Assembly: GCF_902686445.1 (NCBI RefSeq)
Contig: NC_062232.1
Span: forward strand, 13,561,105-13,625,104
Length of the DNA stretch: 64,000 nt
Reading direction: 5' to 3'
From: Sciurus carolinensis
Taxonomy: Eukaryota > Chordata > Mammalia > Rodentia > Sciuridae
The stretch's first letter is position 1. The number at the start of each line of letters is the position of its first letter. Made by a program: the position numbers and the translations under genes. Shown in pieces: positions 8,885 through 20,159 of this stretch. The notes below the pieces were generated by a model, which was not told the origin of the DNA, did not search any database, and saw only the letters and a program-made list of their open reading frames with translations.

Positions 8885-9330
8885 GTTATACAGGGAACTT
8901 TGTGAACATAAGGGAATTCTAAATCAAAATGGAGACAGAGACTAGAGAAGGCTTTCTGAAGGACAGGAAGTGAGTTTACAGAAAAGATCATAGCATGTAC
9001 AAAGATACAGAAGTAGGAAACATGCTGATGAATTTGGGAGATGCTGAATGGTTCCGTCTTCCTTGGGCAATGGTTGCAAGTAGAGAGAGCCAGGAGATGA
9101 GCCTGGAGAGGGAGGCAGGGGTCAAGATTCAATCCAGACAACTCTATAGTATCATTGATGGATCCTAAGAAGGGGTACAGTAGAATCTTGTTTCCATGTA
9201 GAAAGAGCCTGGTAGTTGTGTGGAGGGTCAATGAGAGCAGGAGTTAGGGGACTTTTGCAATGATCCAGGTAACGAGCAATGTGGACTTGGAGTAAGCATT
9301 AGAATGTAGTTATGGCATCAGAGATGAGAT
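8885..9330 (+). repeat. Ancient mammalian interspersed repeat, part 1
   Basis: Landmarks: 'gaaggctttctgaaggac', 'gagccaggagatgagcctgg', 'agggaggcaggggtcaagat' and 'gacttttgcaatgatccagg'. They occur in the same order as in a widespread old mammalian repeat whose name I am not sure of. A later part of the same element follows at 9625-9800. Confidence 0.45.
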
Positions 9331-9419
9331 CTGAAACATTCATGAGTCAAAATCTATAGAATTAATTGCATAGGGTAAATGAGATTACAGGAAGGGTCAA
9401 GGAAAATTGTTTCATTTAT

Positions 9420-9530
9420 TTTTGGTTTATTCATTCATTCAACAAATACTTTGGAACATCCACATAGAACTTGCATTCTGGTGGAAAATTTAAAAACATT
9501 ACAAATAAATACAAATTTATTGTGTGATTT
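9420..9530 (-). repeat. L2-like 3' end fragment
   Basis: 'ttattcattcattcaacaaatact' followed by 'agaacttgcattctggtgg' matches the reverse complement of the L2 3' end, where the ATTCA repeats are terminal. Confidence 0.45.
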
Positions 9531-9533
9531 AGG

Positions 9534-9615
9534 TTACTTACAAAGGAAAAAAATGATTCACTCAGTTTTCCCCAGTTCCTTGGCCAGGAATGATTGAAAG
9601 TGAATATTGGAACCA
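9534..9615 (+). repeat. 82-bp direct repeat, copy 2
   Basis: 81 of 82 bases identical to 6477-6558, same orientation, 3057 bases downstream. It sits between an L2-like fragment and part 2 of an ancient repeat, so this copy probably interrupts older sequence. Confidence 0.9.
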
Positions 9616-9624
9616 TTGTTTAGC

Positions 9625-9800
9625 AAACAATAGGTTGTGCATAAGAGACTCTTGTGGGACATCTGTGTAGAAGTTAAAATTTAACTGGAAGTTATTTCTA
9701 TAAATGTATTCATTGGGAGAGAAGCCTTGGCCACAGACATGGATTTGGGAGTCATTGGCATATGGATAGTTATAAGTGACAAAAAAAGAATCCAATATAG
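9625..9800 (+). repeat. Ancient mammalian interspersed repeat, part 2
   Basis: 'cttgtgggacatctgtgtagaag', 'ttaactggaagtta' and 'atggatttgggagtcattggcatatgga' continue the element seen at 8885-9330 in the right order. Confidence 0.45.
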
Positions 9801-9829
9801 AAATAGTGCATGCAAAAAATGGGGTAGGG

Positions 9830-9910
9830 TTGCTGGAGGTGTAGCTCAGTGATAGAGGGCTTGTCTAGCAGGTATGAGGGCCTGGGTTTCATCTCCAACA
9901 CTGAAAAAAG
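9830..9910 (+). mobile_element. Old ID-like SINE
   Basis: ttgctggaggtgtagctcagtgatagaggg..cttgtctagcaggtatgagggcctgggtttcatctccaacactg, with a short mixed A-tail. It is diverged from the 8.3-kb copy and matches the 'BC1/ID-like' tail half of MEN, so it may be a dID monomer. Confidence 0.75.
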
Positions 9911-10271
9911 GAGAGAAAAAAGGAATTCATTGGCTTAGGACACCAAAAATCACAGGTGTTGTTTCTCAGCTCCAGGCAGAGTTGGATCAAGGGGTTTAAA
10001 TGATAGTTTGGATTTCTGTCTCTTTTTTAATTTCTTAGACTTTCTTGGGCATGATGGTCTCTGGAAATCAATCCCAAAGTCCCAATTCACATCTACTTGT
10101 TCAACAAGCCCATTAGAGAGTTCTCTTTTTTGTTTATTTGCTTCCTGTTAGTTCAGTAGAAAAGTCTCAGTGAAGACTGTTGTATTGTGATGTGCCATGC
10201 CTGGGTCATAGACCCAAACTTATGGCCATGAATAGGATAGGTTTAACACCATGATAAACAACAGGTATGTA

Positions 10272-10322
10272 GGCTGGGGATATAGCTCAGTTGGTAGAGT
10301 GCTTGCCTGGTGACACAAAGGA
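10272..10322 (+). mobile_element. ID SINE head, 3' end missing
   Basis: ggctggggatatagctcagttggtagagtgcttgcc is a close match to the ID head with an intact A box. The B box, 'ccccagcacc' end and A-tail are absent. Loss of the 3' end is unusual for retroinsertions, so a later deletion is likely. Confidence 0.8.
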
Positions 10323-10649
10323 TTTGGCATAGAAGTATAGAAGTCCCGCCCCCCTAGGCAGTTTTGCACCTTGGAATCATGGGAATTTATTTAAGCCACT
10401 AGGTGACATTTAGCTGAAGCCTACAGAGTTACCTTCGTTGTTTGGACTTGCATTTTTAATTTTTATTATTTTGAATGTTCTTTCCAAATGAAAGAATAAT
10501 TTTAGAGATACTTTGTACAATAGATGATTTCATAAAAACATTTCACCTTAAGTTTTCACAACTTAAGGATAAAGAACAAAATCTGCAAGTTCATAGCCCT
10601 CATCTGTTTTTCTTTGAATGTATATGTATAAATGACTTTTTACTTTATT
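10323..10649. other. unassigned stretch
   Basis: AT-rich; nothing recognised. Confidence 0.4.
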
Positions 10650-11135
10650 TATGAACATACACAAAGGTAGGTAGAGCAGTTTATGGACCTGCATGGCCCT
10701 GTCATCAAGCAATAACTATTTACTCGTGGTCAGTCCCACCCATTCCCTTCTCCTCCCTATATTATCTTGAAGCAAAATTTAGATATCATATCATTTCATC
10801 CATAAATATTCCAGGACATATCTCTGAAAGATAAGGATTATTTTTAAAAACATAACCACAATGCCATGATCATAAGTCCCGAATGTCAGCAAATAGTCAG
10901 TCCATGTTTACTTTTCCATAAACTATTTTTAAATTTATGCTTGTTCTATTGTTCTACACGCCTTAATTATTAGTAACTTGATTGCATTTGCTATTGCTGA
11001 TATAAGTTTTAAATTATTTTATTACTAAACATTTCAAACACACAAATGTAGAGAGAACATTATGATGACCCCCATGAACTTTTCTCTTAGCTTCCACAAT
11101 TACCTGTATTTAGCCAATTTTCCTGCATCTTGTGC
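10650..11135. mobile_element. Old L1 (L1M) fragments
   Basis: 'agatatcatatcatttcatcc', 'aggacatatctctgaaagataagg', 'cataaccacaatgcca' and 'aaacacacaaatgtagagagaac' belong to a frequent L1M segment. The same segment recurs at 25.86-26.17 kb. Order suggests two or more rearranged pieces. Confidence 0.5.
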
Positions 11136-11139
11136 TTAT

Positions 11140-11515
11140 TGTTTTTAATTTTTATTTTTACAGACTGCATTTTGATTCATTGTACACAAATGGGGTACAA
11201 CATTTTCATTTCTATGGTTGTGCACAATGCAGATTCACACCATCCGTGTAATCATAAATGTACATAGGATAATGATGTCTGTCTCAGTCCACTACCTTTC
11301 CTTCCCCCACCCCCTCCCATCCCATTTTCCTCTACATCATCCACAGTTCCTCCATTCTTCTCTTGCCCTCCCCATCACCTGCACCCCCCAATCACCATCA
11401 TGTATCATTATCCACATCAGAGAAAACATTCGGTCTTTGGTTTTTTGGGTTAGGCTTGGCTTATTTCACTTAGCATGATATTCTCTAACTCCACCCATTT
11501 ACCAGCAAATGGTGA
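11140..11515 (-). mobile_element. L1 3' end and 3' UTR
   Basis: Reading the minus strand from 11515: 'caccatttgctggtaaatggg', 'aatatcatgctaagtgaaataagcc' (end of ORF2), 'gaatgttttctctgat', then a purine-rich 3' UTR (the C/T-rich block 11290-11400 on the plus strand) and a weak A-tail at 11140-11160. It is 5'-truncated with only the last 370 bases present. Confidence 0.85.
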
Positions 11516-11529
11516 TTTCTTTTCTTTCC

Positions 11530-11710
11530 TTTTTTGATACTAGAGATTGAACCAAGATGTACTTAACCACTGAACCACTTATTTCTACTAGGTTCTCACT
11601 AGGTTGCTTAGGGCCTTGCTAAGTTACTAAGGCTGGCCTTGAACTTGCCATCCTCCTGCCTCAGCTTCCTGAGTCACTGGGATTAAAGGTATGTGTTACC
11701 ATTTCTGGCT
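11530..11710 (-). mobile_element. MEN-type SINE, old copy
   Basis: On the plus strand: 'gatactagagattgaacc' (ID-like tail), 'ggttctcactaggttgctta', 'ggctggccttgaacttgcc', 'atcctcctgcctcagcttcctgag' and 'gggattaaaggtatgtgttacc'. The full composite structure is present but diverged. Confidence 0.85.
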
Positions 11711-11731
11711 ATCTGGTGCTTTCTTCTTCTT

Positions 11732-11827
11732 CTTTTTTTTTTTTTTTTTTTGCAGTGCTGGGGATTGAACCCAGGGCCTTGTGCTTCCAAGGCAAGCACT
11801 CTACCAACTGAGCTATATCCCCAGCCC
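11732..11827 (-). mobile_element. ID SINE
   Basis: The plus strand shows a T-run of about 19, 'gcagtgctggggattgaaccc', 'agggccttgtgcttccaaggcaag' and 'gagctatatccccagccc'. The nine bases tgctttctt recur on both sides (11717-11725 and 11828-11836) and are a plausible short target-site duplication. Confidence 0.9.
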
Positions 11828-11839
11828 TGCTTTCTTTAT

Positions 11840-12760
11840 GTATCCCCTATTTGCTAGATGTTTCTAAAGCAAGCCCCAGATAATACTTTGTGTCATTGGG
11901 TATATATTCTCAGTTTAATTGGAGGCAAAAAGTGTAGAGATGCTCTCTGGTAGGCATTTATATATTTACTTAACTTCTAAATCCTTGGAAAAGGATTAGA
12001 TTAGACACAACATTTTTAGAAAATCAGATAAACTGCCACTTAGCATTTTTCTCTTTTTTTCTTCAATGTTTAAAATAAAACCAAATTCTAAACAAATGGC
12101 ATTAATAGCCTATGACATGAATACCAAACAAAATATTTGTGTCACGCACATTCTGTCAGATATGCCCAGATCTCTAAGATTAATTGAATAAAAGCTAAGA
12201 TGAAAAATTTTCAGTTTAATTATAATTTTGAAAAAAATAAGAAGAAAATGTATAAAGAGTCGCCATCAGCTGGTTATAGGGTCTGAAATAGGGTCTGAAT
12301 GATGACACTCTGTTGGCAACGTCCCTGGGTTCTTCTCATAGTCCTTGTAGGTTTTTAAATGCATGTTCTAAACAGCTCTTGGGGGACCTTTCAGAATTGT
12401 GCATCTTATTACCCAAGAGGCAGAAGAAGTTGTTCAGGCTCTGGGGTCTTATAAGGTAATGACACAGGTCATGGTTTGTTGAGATTTACCAAGATGACCT
12501 TGTTTTGTCTCATGGAGACTTACCATGATATCCACCGTAACACCCGCCTAACTGTGAAATCAGTGTGTCACCATATTGCTCATTCTGCCATTGCCATCAC
12601 AATCAAATGACAGCCATATTGGCTTGAACACCATTAAAAACCCAGAAGGGTAATGAAAACTTGTCCTGGGTTAGGTCAAGAAAATAACCAAAGAAGAGAA
12701 ATTGAGCATTTTTAGTGCCAACTGCAGAAAATTTGGGCAAACAAAAGTCATTCTTAGGAT
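11840..12760. other. unassigned stretch
   Basis: Nothing recognised. A small tandem 'atagggtctga' doublet lies near 12277-12300. Confidence 0.4.
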
Positions 12761-12764
12761 TGTA

Positions 12765-13030
12765 AATTGGTTCAACATTTTTGCAAAAGTTTTAGCAGCA
12801 CCAGTTAAAGCACACGTGTACCCTGTGATCCAGCAATTCCACTTTATGGCACTAGAGGTCAGAATAGTGCTTACCCTGGGGTACTGGCCAAGGGGGGTCA
12901 TGAGTGAGTCTTGTGGGGGTGGGGGGGTGGTTGGAAATGTTCTGTTTTGATCTGTTGGTAAAACACTTGTTGAACTGTACTCTCCATATTTGAATATGCT
13001 CCTGGAGGCTATATCTCAAAAAGAAGTAAT
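12765..13030 (+). mobile_element. Old L1/HAL1 3' fragment
   Basis: 'ttgtaaattggttcaaca', 'gtgatccagcaattccacttt' then, after an internal gap, 'gaggtcagaatagtgcttacc', 'gtcatgagtgagtc' and 'gaaatgttctgttttgatctg' match the end of an old L1-type element with a deletion in the middle. Confidence 0.6.
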
Positions 13031-14956
13031 TAATGAAAATTCCTAATAAAGAGTTTTTTACAAAATGCTAGCAATTTTAAAAGGACATATGTCTTTGGGG
13101 GGAAGACAATCCTATACTCACAAGGAGTTCAATTATACTTTTCCAGGTAGAGAACTCCCAGCCAAAACTTGGAGGTGAGGTACAGCCCCTACTTCCTCCT
13201 AAGACACTGGATCTCACCCACCCCTTTCTCCAAAAACTTGGGTCCCATCAAGATAAAGGCCCACCCTTCCTAGAAACCTTGTGCTCTAATTATAGGCACT
13301 GATATAGACTTTACCATGAGCCATTTATTTCTAGTTCTTTTGACTGTTCATTGGTCGTTCTTTGACAAATTGATTGATCAGTGATTGATGCTCAGGTTCC
13401 TTTTGAATTACCCTTTCTTGGCAAAACCAAAATTAGTAATGTCAAGGCATATGCCAAATTACTTGCTTAAATTGAGTTAAACAGAAGGCTCTGTTGGTAT
13501 TGCTTACTATTTGTTCATACTTTATTGGAGCTTCTTCCATTTAACATTGTGTTTGAACATCTTTTCATCATTCATTTGGTGTTCAGTTTCTCAAGTACAG
13601 CCACTTGATAGTAAATCATTGAAAATCCACCCTAGCTGAATTTTTATATTGAAATGCTACCAAGAGAATGGCTGAACTCTCCCATTACTGACACCTGGTA
13701 AGCATTGCTTGCGCCAGGCTCCTGTCCCTTTACAGGGTTGAGATGCATTTCATTTTGTAAAGGAAGGCAGACCTGTACTTTTCCTGGGAAACTATGCTAG
13801 ACTCCTGGTGAACACAACATTGTCTGCATCAAGAGGCTGAGGTTCTCTTAAATCATCTGCACCTTATGAAGGTAGGAAGGCCTGGTATAAGAACATCAGG
13901 TTGTCAGAGGATTTGGTTTCCAGTTTATGATGAGAAAATGGGAGAAACTTCAAGAACACAAAAGAGCATGGAAGCAAAATATGGACAAACTCAGGTACAC
14001 GTTGTAGGTTAAGGTGGTTTACATTTGTTTATGCATAGGCTTAGGAAATGTGATAGGATTAATGCCCAGAATATGGCAATGATTTAGAAGAAATTGATGC
14101 TAAATTGGAGAACAAAATGATGTTACATGTACCAAGACTGAACACTATTTCATTATTCATGGACTTGCTATCACAACCTTACAGCATCTTTTAAATATGA
14201 AAAAACCTGTGAGGATATAATGAGTTAAAGCTGTGCAAGTTTTCTAGAGACAAAAAAATGTTCTATATTTCAAGGCATTGTATCCCCTGCATATTTTTAT
14301 TTGATTTTAATTCAAGGGTCAAATTTTTATGGTTGGGTAATCAGTCAAGAAAGATTCTATCAGCTCTGTTTGAATTATTATAATACAGGGAAACATAGTA
14401 TACCTTTGCTATTTAAAATTTTTTTATAAGATCAGAACATGTGTTCCACTTCATGGTATCAAACATAGAGCAAAATGACTCTAATTGGGAACATACTTGG
14501 GCAAATGATTGGATTAAAATGACTGAGAGTTATAAATGTCTGAAATGTCTATTTCAGGCACAAGTAAGGGAAATGGCACTAATTTCTAAAGTGTGCACAT
14601 AATGATTAAATTAGCCCACAGAGATGAAGAGTATATCAGCATGTACTCTGGAGAAGAAATACCATATGAATAAGGAAAGAGGCAATCAGTTCCTTAGTGG
14701 GTGGCAATCACCATAAGAAAGTCGTTCTATCCCACTATCACAAGGTCCCTTATCTAGCCCATTTTTCTAGAATCTCATTATCCTCCTTTGTAGTATCCAC
14801 CAAACTAAATAAAATGCTGTCTACAACCCCACTCCTTAGCCAATTGCTCTCTCTGGTCATGTTTAGAACCTTTAAAAAGAGTCTCAACAGACAGACCAGG
14901 TTTAGTTTTTAGTGAAAAACTCCAACTACCTTTCAACTCCTGACTTAAACTCTGAC
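13031..14956. other. unassigned stretch
   Basis: About 1.9 kb with no interspersed repeat I can name and no coding signal. It could be unique host sequence or very old repeats. Confidence 0.4.
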
Positions 14957-15027
14957 TGATCCAGTGGACACCAACATTTATGTATTTTTCAACTCTGATC
15001 CAGCAGACACCAACATTTATGTATTTT
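14957..15027 (+). repeat. Two-copy tandem repeat, period 39
   Basis: gatccagtggacaccaacatttatgtattttt and gatccagcagacaccaacatttatgtatttt are adjacent and differ at two bases plus the run length. They create an apparent repeated KYINVGV peptide in a minus-strand frame, which is not a gene. Confidence 0.85.
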
Positions 15028-15029
15028 CC

Positions 15030-16129
15030 TAAGCATTTGGTTTTGCAATGATTTGACAAAGGTCTGGGTGTAAAAAAGACACAGGTATACATGCATGCAG
15101 TCTACAGACATTATTCAGTTTATGTTTTTAAGAAGTTTATACCAAGCTGCCATTGTATTTCTCCTCAGTCTTTTTGGTCTCCACTTTCCCTATCTTTAGT
15201 GATCTTTGAGGAGTCTAGCCACTGAAATCAACAATTTTTAGTGTCTACCACATTCCATCAGGTTCTGACTTCACACCTTCAGTAATTGTTCTAATCATAC
15301 CCCAAAACTCTGGAACAAAATTCTGTTCCTTCTAATCTAAATGCTTGGTGTCACTGTCTCTTGACCAACAAGTAGCCTTTGCAGGCAAAAATCCCATAAG
15401 CAACTTACTAAAATGGGGAATGTAGTAGTACTGAAAGTGCTGTTTGCAATGATGAATTAGATAGCAATATTTTCATTAGCAGGTCAGTACATTTTCTTTA
15501 GTTGCTTTAGAAGTATTGAATAAATGCTTTCTTGTTTAGTTGATTCATATCCTTCTTAATTTTTCAAGTTGTCCTGTCACCCTTTTCTTAATAGTCCTGG
15601 GACTTCACCTTTAGTTCCTGGAGAAAAGTGGGGGGAACATTTTCTCCATCAATCCTCCCATAAAGAGAAGGGTCACAGGGTCATTCACAGTAGTGCCTCA
15701 GTAATCTCCTGTTCTCTCTTTGAATACAACCATTATTCCTCCTTGAGCAGATAATTTATCTCTTCTCCAACTGCCTTCTTGGTTAAAGGTTAACAAAAAT
15801 GGCATCCCCTTCAAGTTCAAACCCTTGGAATGCTCAGACCCCTGCTGCCAACCAAGTCTTTCAAAACAAGGAAACAGAAAATGTACCAGGGCCAAGTCTC
15901 AGGAGATTTCTGCCACGTGTTTCTCTTTCCTCTAGGTGACTATGGGTTCTTCTGACCATCCATATCTTCTGAAAATGCTTTAGGATGTGCCTTTTCAAGG
16001 ACTGAAGACTGTTCCTCTTGTAGCAATTTGGTACTCATTTTCCAAGTGCTGGACATAAGCCCTTCAAGTCTCCATTCTTTTCTCAGTTTCTCTCTTGGGG
16101 CTCTCACCCTTTGGATTCATTAGATTTCC
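15030..16129. other. unassigned stretch
   Basis: No gene or repeat recognised. Frames of 61-65 codons overlap on opposite strands and are not supported. Confidence 0.4.
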
Positions 16130-16513
16130 GTCAATGTAACAAATACTCAAGGTTATTAAATTATAAAGAGAAAAGCTTTATTTTGGCTCACAGTTGTGGA
16201 GGTTTCAGTCCATGATCAGGCAGACCCATTGATTGTAGGTGTGGCCTAATGGAAGGTCTTTAGGTTATTGGGGTGTGACTTGAAGGGGACTGTGGGTGCT
16301 CTCTCTCTCTCTCTCTCTCTCTTAACTTCCTGGACACAAAGTGAACAGTTTTGCTATGCCATACACTCCCACCATGATGTTCTACCCTCTCTCACTAACC
16401 AATAACTAGGCCACACCTCTTAAAAGTTCCACCATCTTCCAATAGCACCAAACTGGGGGCAAAGTCTTTAACACATGGTCCTTTGGGGGACATTCTAGAT
16501 CAGAACTATAGCA
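16130..16513 (-). mobile_element. MaLR-type LTR
   Basis: Read on the minus strand it is the same type as 19201-19551: 'gaaacctccacaactgtgagcc' and 'aaaataaagcttttctcttta' near its 3' end and 'accatgtgttaaagac' near its start. The plus strand shows 'agctttattttggctcacag' and 'ggaggtttcagtccatgatc'. It contains a pure CT run at 16299-16322. Confidence 0.65.
16299..16322 (+). repeat. (CT)12 microsatellite
   Basis: Uninterrupted CT dinucleotides inside the LTR, at the place where MaLR LTRs usually have a short CTCTCT stretch. Confidence 0.95.
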
Positions 16514-16899
16514 CCCTTCTTCCAGGTTTCAAGACATTAGACATTAGCTCTACAGGTATGATTTCAAAATTGCTTCTCATTCCCAACCTTTCCCAAGGGA
16601 TCTGATCTCACATGTCACTTGCCTGAAAGTCCACCTTGACTGGTGCTACCACCATTCTCACAGTGACCTGGCCTCAAACACTCAGGTTTCTGTTGACCCC
16701 TTATTAAAAAGTGCTCCTGGAACTGGGTGCTCCCATTCTGTCACCTGTGCCTAACACACTCACCTCGACCAAAGCACTGCAAGATCTCATGTGTTCAGAA
16801 AGTGGGTCTTAGTGCTCTTTTTAACTTCAAGCAAATCATATGAGGCTTTAGAAAAACACGACAAGACAAGCAAGGGGACCATAGCTTGCTGTGCCAATC

Positions 16900-17450
16900 C
16901 CAACCCATCATTTGGTCTCCTCAAACACTCCATGCCCATTTCTACATTACTGTTCTTTGCTCATTATTTTTCTTGGCTAAAACTACCCTCCTGAGTCTTT
17001 TCCACCTGGTCTTAAGGGAACTCATCATTTCCAGCTTTGCTTGTACCATTTGTTGGCACTAATGCTGTACCACCTGGTAGTATTTGTTAATGTTCTAGAT
17101 ACTTAATTTTTTCAACTATATTGCAAGCTCCTTGCTTATAGAGATAAGGTCTTCTATTTTTTGCAACCTCCACAGCACCTAGGAATCTGCCTCACCCCAA
17201 AGTAGCACTATATATTCCTCATGATAGTTTGATGTGCATGTATCTACTGATCTCAATAAAAACAAAGGCAATGAAACCAGTTCTTACTGAGCAGCTGTGA
17301 TGTACCACAGCCTTCTCTAACCACCCTATCTAATGTAGGTGCTCCAATCCCCCATCTATCACATTATCAAGTTTTATTACCTTCATAGAACCTATTGCTA
17401 TCTGAAACTATCATGTTCAGTTATTGTTTATGTATGGAATGCTCTGTTGT
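16900..17450 (+). mobile_element. L2 3' fragments
   Basis: Two pieces show the L2 3' untranslated order: 'caaacactccatgcccattt' and 'ttgcaagctccttgcttatagag' with 'cagcacctagg' (16900-17200), then 'ccaccctatctaatgtagg' and 'ttaccttcatagaacctat' with 'ctatctgaaactatc' (17310-17440). Divergence is high. Confidence 0.5.
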
Positions 17451-17935
17451 GCCTCCCAATATCCTCCTTCCAGGACAAGTGTTCTCATTCCTCCAGGTGT
17501 TGGGAGTGATGTCCACTGAGTGTTCTCAGTTGAGTGTTTCTGCAAGTATTGCCCACAGAAAGTTCTACATGGCCTCTGATCACACCCCTTCCTTGGGGGC
17601 AACCTGGATTCAGTGACTGGTCAATGTAAGGGTACAATGACCCACATACTCACCTTATCTTAGGGAAACTTGGAAGGGCCAATCCAGTTCCAAATCTTCT
17701 GTGGGATTGGCTAAAGCCTCTGTTACATTTGCATTGCAGTTCAACTTGTCCCTCTGCCCACTCCCTCTTCCTTTACAAGTGTTGTTTGTAAGAGCATCCA
17801 TAATAAACTTCCTATATATAGATCTCCATCACAGAGACTGTTTCAGAGAACCTCACCTAAGATACTTAACTTGTTCATTGTCTGGTCTCCTCTCTAGAAT
17901 GTTCCATGGCAATGGGGGACCTTAGTTCTCTCATA
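17451..17935. other. unassigned stretch
   Basis: Nothing recognised; opposing short frames only. Confidence 0.4.
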
Positions 17936-17939
17936 TACT

Positions 17940-18140
17940 ACTGGGCCCAGAATAGTGCTTGGCTCATAACTGATGCTCAAAAACTATTTGTAAAAGTATG
18001 AACAAATTACAAATTACTTTTATTTATCTAAATTTTACAAATCTGCTTCATATTCCATATGAGAAAATAAGCACAGAGAAACCAACAAAATCTCCCAAGG
18101 ATACACAGCCTGTCCGATGTGGAACTAGAACTATGCTTAT
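17940..18140. repeat. MIR pieces in two orientations
   Basis: 17940-18000 resembles a forward MIR/L2 3' end ('agaatagtgcttggctcataactgatgctcaa'). 18015-18140 resembles a reverse MIR ('gagaaaataagcacagaga', 'ctcccaaggatacacagcc'). Both are weak. Confidence 0.45.
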
Positions 18141-18312
18141 AGGAATGCATCATCCACAATCTTTTCAAAACCAAGCATGGCCTTTTAATGTCTTTGTCAT
18201 TGTGAGTTGCACCTTCTGCTTGGTTGGGGACCATGTACCTTTGGCTCTTGTGGTCTGACCAACTTCTTGGTGAAGTTGGCATGGAAACCTCAATTTAGCC
18301 TTTATCTAACCA

Positions 18313-18371
18313 ACACTCTCTCACACGCACATGCACACATACACACACTCTCTCTTCTCTCTCACACACAA
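18313..18371 (+). repeat. CA/CT mixed microsatellite
   Basis: Interrupted runs of cacaca, ctctct and cacaca. Confidence 0.85.
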
Positions 18372-19200
18372 TTGGCCTCTTCCATGCTTCTCTATATAAC
18401 TTTATTCCAAATATCTTTTCCAATTGCAGACAGCTTTGTTTGAAGCCTTATTAATCTCTAATTATTATAGTTCTTGCTTTGAAGCTATCACCTTATGCTT
18501 TCTTTTCCTTCAGTTGACCCTACATGTCATTCCCAATAATCTTTTCCTCACCATCTTCACCACCTTAATCAGGGTCCAGGTAGAACACAGAATTTGTTTG
18601 TTCTTTAAATGGAAAAAAGTAAATAAAGGAACAACTCACTGAAGTATGTATGGGCAGGCAGGAGAACGAACCATGATGGTGTGACAAAAGTTCCAGCAAA
18701 AGTGGGGAGTAGTTACCACCACTAAGGTTGAAGAAAATAATGTTATTAGAACCTGGTAAGAGTTGTAGCCATGGAGGAAGGGCCCCTCAGTGGGGATTGT
18801 AATCCTGAGGGGTACAGATGTCATCAGAGACAGAATGCCAAATCAGGGAAAGAGAAGTCTTTTGTCTCTGGTCACACTCAGAGGTACTGTTAGCATCTTC
18901 CACTGGCAGAACATTACAGATACCAGATGACAAGGGAGAGTTGTGATGCAGTGCATTAGGGTAAGTTCCCAAGACACAGAATAGGGCAGAAACTGAATCT
19001 GGGGGTAAAGATGGGCAAAAGAGGAACAAACACATGTCAATTCTCCAAGATCGATGGGAGAGAAAATGTTCATGTCTCACCAACATCAATTCACAATGCC
19101 CTTCCATCTGTAGAATATGGTATAAGTTACAAAACTCTTTGAAGCACATATATATACTTTTCTTCTAACAATCTCCCAATAAGCATTATGACCTCTCCTG
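18372..19200. other. unassigned, possibly an ancient LTR-type repeat
   Basis: 18480-19150 has long overlapping frames on the minus strand (up to 120 codons) with no recognisable domain. The sequence has the feel of an old dispersed element, but I cannot name one. Confidence 0.3.
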
Positions 19201-19551
19201 ATATGGTTTGGATAAGTATTCCCCAAAGGCCCGTATGTTAAAAGCTTGGTTCCCAGGTTGGCACTATCTGGAGGTGGGACCCAGAAAGAAGACTGCCAGT
19301 TATTGGGGGAAATGCCCTTGAAGGAGGTATTAGAACCCCAGCCCCTTCTTCCTCTCTTTCACTTCTAGCCCTCCAGTGAAGGCCACACATGTCCACCATG
19401 ATATACTGTGCCAGCACAGGCCCAGAGCAATGGGGCCAATAGGTCATGAACTGAAACCTCCAAAATTATGGGCCAAAATAAGTCTTTCCTCTTTATAAGT
19501 AGATTTATCTCTGGTATTTGTTACAATAACAGAAAGCTGACTAACTCATAC
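19201..19551 (+). mobile_element. MaLR-type solo LTR
   Basis: Begins tgatatggtttggataag. Contains 'ccaccatgatatactgtgcc', 'atgaactgaaacctccaaaatta' and 'gggccaaaataagtctttcctc' (AATAAG at the polyadenylation signal position), and ends 'agctgactaactcata'. These are MST/THE-like LTR landmarks. No internal region is attached. Confidence 0.75.
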
Positions 19552-19555
19552 CCCA

Positions 19556-19670
19556 TTATACAAATGAGGAAACAAACTTAAGTAAATTTATGGCCCACCC
19601 AAGAACATCACACAGATAAGAAAAAACACTTTTGGAACATGAGCCCACATTTTAAGTTCAAATTTCTTTC
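19556..19670 (-). repeat. MIR-like fragment
   Basis: 'ccccattatacaaatgaggaaac' and 'cccacccaagaacatcacacag' match the reverse MIR core. Abuts the LTR. Confidence 0.55.
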
Positions 19671-20159
19671 CCCAAAATTGAGCATAGTGAAGGTGTATAT
19701 TCTCTTGGATATCTCTCCATTCCTACCCTTTCCTCTTTATATACATTTATATGTCATGTTCTGTTAAAGCTTCTCATTAACCCATCTTTTGACCTTGGCC
19801 TTGTCCCATCCCCTTCTGCTTGGGACATCTTCATCCCTCATCATCGTTCCTTCTTCCAGTTAATGCAGGCCTATCAGCTCCCCTTTTCAGCACCTCATCT
19901 CCTCACCAGCTGCTTCTGGCATCTAGTATTGTTATACAGCAATGCACAATGCAAAATGGTAACTACTACCCACTTAAAACATAACTAGTGTGACTATAGA
20001 ATTAATTCTTAATTTAACTTTAATAAATTTAAATATAAAACTGATAGAGTTTAATACCCCCAAATAAACCATCCTTAAGTTTAGGCTCTGATTAGTAACT
20101 TGCTTCCAAAGAATAGAGTATATAAAAGAAGGAAAAGGTAACATAATGCAGAAGCCTGG
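19671..20159. other. unassigned stretch
   Basis: Nothing recognised; AT-rich toward the right end. Confidence 0.4.

Noticed and set aside
8680..9231. 183-codon minus-strand frame
   Set aside because: Lies in ancient repeat sequence, with no recognisable domain and no matching transcript structure.
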